From Coriobacteriia bacterium (GTDB lineage Bacteria > Actinomycetota > Coriobacteriia > Coriobacteriales > Atopobiaceae): a stretch of DNA of 7,519 nt. The position numbers were made by a program, and so were the translations under genes. The notes under the pieces were generated by a model that did no database searches, was not told the DNA's origin, and worked only from the letters and a program-made list of their open reading frames with translations. Of the stretch, positions 5,661 through 7,519 are shown in pieces; the stretch's first letter is position 1; the number at the start of each line of letters is the position of its first letter. Where the stretch lies: the NCBI GenBank assembly GCA_003150175.1, contig QAKZ01000045.1:1-7519 (forward strand), written 5' to 3'.

Positions 5661-6461
5661 CTACTCGGCGAGAAGCGCCGTGAGCTTTGCGGGAACGCTG
5701 CCGACGAGCTCGATGCGGTCGTTCAGGCCCCGCAGGGCGGGCTGGCCGGACTCCATGAGGAAGGGGTGGCCGACGTAATCGAGCATCTCGGCGTCGTTGA
5801 AGTTGTCTCCGAAGGCGGCCATGTCCGCCGCCGCGATGCCGAGCTCGCCCGAGATCGCCGCCAGCGCCGAGCCCTTGTCCACGCCACGGCACATGACGTC
5901 GAACCAAGAGGCCCCCGAGACCACGACCTTGAGCGCGTCGCCGAAGCGCTCCTCGAAGGCGGGCGCCGCCGCGTCGAGGTCGGCGGGGTCCTTCGCATAG
6001 AAGCTGACCTTGAGGAAATCCTCGTGGATCTGGTCGAGCGAATCGATCGGGGTCGTGCGTGTCCCGACCTCGTTGACCAGGTGGTCGATGAAGGCGGGCG
6101 AGCTGGCGAAGGCGTAGTTGGTGTGGACGCCGGAGACCAGAAGCTCGAGCCTGGGGTCGGCCATGATCGCGCGGCAGACCTCCTCGCCCAGGTCGCGGGG
6201 CATGCAGCGCTTGAGGAGCACCTCGTCGTCGAGCATGACGAGCGAGCCGTTCTCGCAGAGGTAGAGGATATCGTCGGCCACGGGGGCAAAGAGACGGCGC
6301 AGGTTGTAGTACTGCCGGCCGCTCGCCGCGAGGAAGCGGACGCCGCTGGCCGCAAGGCCGCGGATCTGGTCGAAGACCTCGTCGGGGACCTCCCGCGCGC
6401 CATCGAGCAGCAGCGTTCCGTCGAGGTCGGCCGCGATCAGCCGTATGCCGTTCATTGCCAT
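5661..6461 (-). CDS. Cof-type HAD-superfamily phosphatase
   Basis: With the start at 6461 the protein has 266 residues, typical of Cof-type (class IIB cap) HAD hydrolases. These cytoplasmic Mg-dependent enzymes remove phosphate from small sugar phosphates, flavin or pyridoxal phosphates. All four catalytic motifs are present: DLDGTLL (nucleophile D12, acid D14), ASGRQ with S47, DKGSAL with K196, and GDNFNDAEML with D219, N222 and D223. The cap domain lies between motifs II and III, with no transmembrane or signal segment. The ATG at 6461 is chosen because GGAGAG lies six bases upstream. An in-frame ATG at 6524 would add 21 residues of atypical sequence before the conserved domain. It sits one base after the transporter's stop codon, so it cannot be dismissed. 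The gene is probably co-transcribed with the transporter (64-bp gap). Its substrate cannot be read, and a link to glucuronate is not shown. Confidence 0.92.
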   Translation of the reverse strand: MAMNGIRLIAADLDGTLLLDGAREVPDEVFDQIRGLAASGVRFLAASGRQYYNLRRLFAPVADDILYLCENGSLVMLDDEVLLKRCMPRDLGEEVCRAIMADPRLELLVSGVHTNYAFASSPAFIDHLVNEVGTRTTPIDSLDQIHEDFLKVSFYAKDPADLDAAAPAFEERFGDALKVVVSGASWFDVMCRGVDKGSALAAISGELGIAAADMAAFGDNFNDAEMLDYVGHPFLMESGQPALRGLNDRIELVGSVPAKLTALLAE

Positions 6462-6467
6462 GTGCGT

Positions 6468-6473
6468 CTCTCC
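6468..6473 (-). promoter_or_regulatory. Ribosome binding site that fixes the HAD phosphatase start
   Basis: GGAGAG on the minus strand is six bases before the ATG at 6461. The upstream in-frame ATG at 6524 has no comparable site, so the shorter 266-residue protein is preferred. Confidence 0.65.
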
Positions 6474-6525
6474 GTTGTGGGTCGAGGTGGTATGGATGCG
6501 GGGAGCCGGGCAGAATTGTGCCATA

Positions 6526-7515
6526 TCAGGCCCAGACGGTCATGGCCAGCGTCGCAGCGACGATGAGCACGAGGCCGACCGCGGCGCGACGGCTCAGGCG
6601 CTCGTCGAACACGGCGCGGGCGAAGGCAATGGACACGAGGATCGATAGCTTGTCGATCTGCACGACGACGCTCACCTGGCCCGTCTGCACCGCGTAGTAG
6701 TAGAAGAGCCAGGAAGCTCCCGTCGCCACACCGGAGGCGCAGATGAAGGCAAGCTCACGGCGGTCGACGTCGCGCGCGAGGCCGAGCTTGCCGCGGGCCG
6801 CGACGATGACCCACGCCATCACGAGGACGAAGCAGGTGCGCACCGCCGTGGCGAGGCTCGAGTCGACGTGCTCGATACCCACCTTCGCGAGTACCGAGGT
6901 GAGCGCGGCAAAGACGGCCGAGAGCACGGCGAGGACGAGCCAGCGGCGACCGCCGTCGGCGGGGGCGTCTGCCGAGCCATCGGCAGGGACGCAGACCGAG
7001 CCGTCGGCGGGCGCGTCGGCCAGTGCGTTGGCCGAGCCCGAGTTCGCGCCCGAGCCCGCACCGGCCGAGCGAGCGCCCGAGCCCTTCTTGCGCTCGATCA
7101 TGAGGAAGGTTCCCCCGAGGATGACCGCCGTGGCCACGAGCTTGACCGCGAGGTGGCTCGTCTCGCCGAAGAGCACGATGGCGAGGAGGACCGAGAGCGC
7201 CGTCGACGATTTGTCGATGGGCACGACCTTGTTCACGTCGCCTTCCGAGAGCGCCGCGAAGTAGCAGATCCAGCTCGCACCCGTGGCCAGGCCAGACAGC
7301 CCGAGGAAGAGATACGACCGCGGCGTGATCGCGGCCAGCGCCGCCGGCACGTCCCCCACCGAGATCGCCGTCATCACCCAGCTGAACACGAGCACGACCG
7401 TCGTGCGGATAGCCGTGGCCACATCCGAGTCCGTGTGCTCGATGCCGATCTTCGCCAGAATCGACGTGACGCCCGCGAACAGCGCCGACGCCGCCGCGGC
7501 AAGTACCCAATCCAT
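6526..7515 (-). CDS. EamA/DMT-superfamily transporter made of two near-identical five-helix halves with a repetitive linker
   Basis: This 329-residue membrane protein has about ten predicted helices: roughly 4-20, 33-52, 68-90, 102-117 and 123-140 in the first half, and 192-209, 222-240, 254-277, 290-304 and 310-327 in the second. Both halves carry the same landmarks: AKIGIEH/AKVGIEH (21-27, 210-216), SGLATGASW/SGVATGASW (74-82, 261-269) and an IDK before helix 4 (100-102, 287-289). Over residues 3-47 against 192-236 I count 27 of 45 identical positions by eye. This is a higher internal similarity than most ten-helix EamA proteins show, and suggests fusion of a duplicated small (about 140-residue) EamA unit. 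The halves are joined by a 50-residue hydrophilic Ala/Gly/Ser/Asp linker at 141-190. EamA proteins export or import small metabolites; the substrate is unknown. Only four bases lie upstream of the ATG, so the start is unverified and the gene may extend beyond the window. Confidence 0.85.
   Translation of the reverse strand: MDWVLAAAASALFAGVTSILAKIGIEHTDSDVATAIRTTVVLVFSWVMTAISVGDVPAALAAITPRSYLFLGLSGLATGASWICYFAALSEGDVNKVVPIDKSSTALSVLLAIVLFGETSHLAVKLVATAVILGGTFLMIERKKGSGARSAGAGSGANSGSANALADAPADGSVCVPADGSADAPADGGRRWLVLAVLSAVFAALTSVLAKVGIEHVDSSLATAVRTCFVLVMAWVIVAARGKLGLARDVDRRELAFICASGVATGASWLFYYYAVQTGQVSVVVQIDKLSILVSIAFARAVFDERLSRRAAVGLVLIVAATLAMTVWA
6949..7020 (-). repeat. Three tandem 24-bp units encoding an eight-residue repeat in the transporter linker
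   Basis: Residues 166-189 read ADAPADGS, VCVPADGS and ADAPADGG, an exact period of eight residues (24 bp). The DNA units are similar but not identical. The preceding residues 145-164 are rich in Gly, Ser and Ala without a clear period. The region is a flexible spacer between the two membrane halves and a likely site of length variation between strains. Confidence 0.75.
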
Positions 7516-7519
7516 GTGC

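Noticed and set aside
6486..6495. GTGGTAT half-site near the HAD start as a possible third operator
   Set aside because: Only one arm matches and the symmetric partner is absent; seven bases can match by chance.
5535..6566. Plus-strand 343-codon frame over the HAD gene and regulator start
   Set aside because: It is antisense to two well-supported genes and their promoter gap, with no recognisable domain.

Overview
The window is a compact, GC-rich stretch in which every supported gene lies on the minus strand, so transcription runs from high to low coordinates. The base composition and the style of the proteins (GC-rich, gut-type sugar catabolism, a FadR-type regulator, Cof-type phosphatase) suggest a high-GC gut bacterium. 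A member of the Coriobacteriia such as Olsenella or Collinsella is my best guess, but this is inference and no marker gene is present.

In transcription order: (1) 7515-6526, a ten-helix EamA/DMT-type transporter made of two closely similar five-helix halves joined by a repetitive hydrophilic linker; (2) 6461-5661, a Cof-type HAD phosphatase with a well-placed ribosome binding site; (3) 5596-4907, a FadR-subfamily GntR regulator with its own extended -10 promoter; (4) a 229-bp promoter/operator region; (5) 4677-3061, a long-form fructuronate reductase (uxuB); (6) 3060-2947, an intercistronic gap with two GC-rich inverted repeats; (7) 2946-1843, mannonate dehydratase (uxuA); (8) 1841-426, glucuronate isomerase (uxaC); (9) 413 to the window edge, the N-terminal 137 residues of a family 2 glycoside hydrolase.

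Items 3-9 form a coherent D-glucuronate catabolic locus. UxaC turns glucuronate into fructuronate, UxuB reduces it to mannonate, and UxuA dehydrates mannonate to 2-keto-3-deoxygluconate. The GH2 enzyme is translated 12 nt after uxaC and may release the uronic acid (or a co-occurring sugar) from a glycoside. The kinase and aldolase needed to finish the pathway (KdgK, KdgA), and a dedicated uronate permease, are not in this window.

A near-palindrome with core TGATATACCA lies upstream of uxuB. It closely resembles the UxuR/ExuR operator known from enterobacteria, and ten of its bases recur exactly over the -10 element of the regulator's own promoter. The simplest reading is that the GntR protein controls both itself and the uxuB-uxuA-uxaC-GH2 operon. 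The transporter and phosphatase upstream look like a separate unit with no visible pathway link. No mobile elements, RNA genes or CRISPR arrays were seen. The most unusual item is the duplicated transporter.
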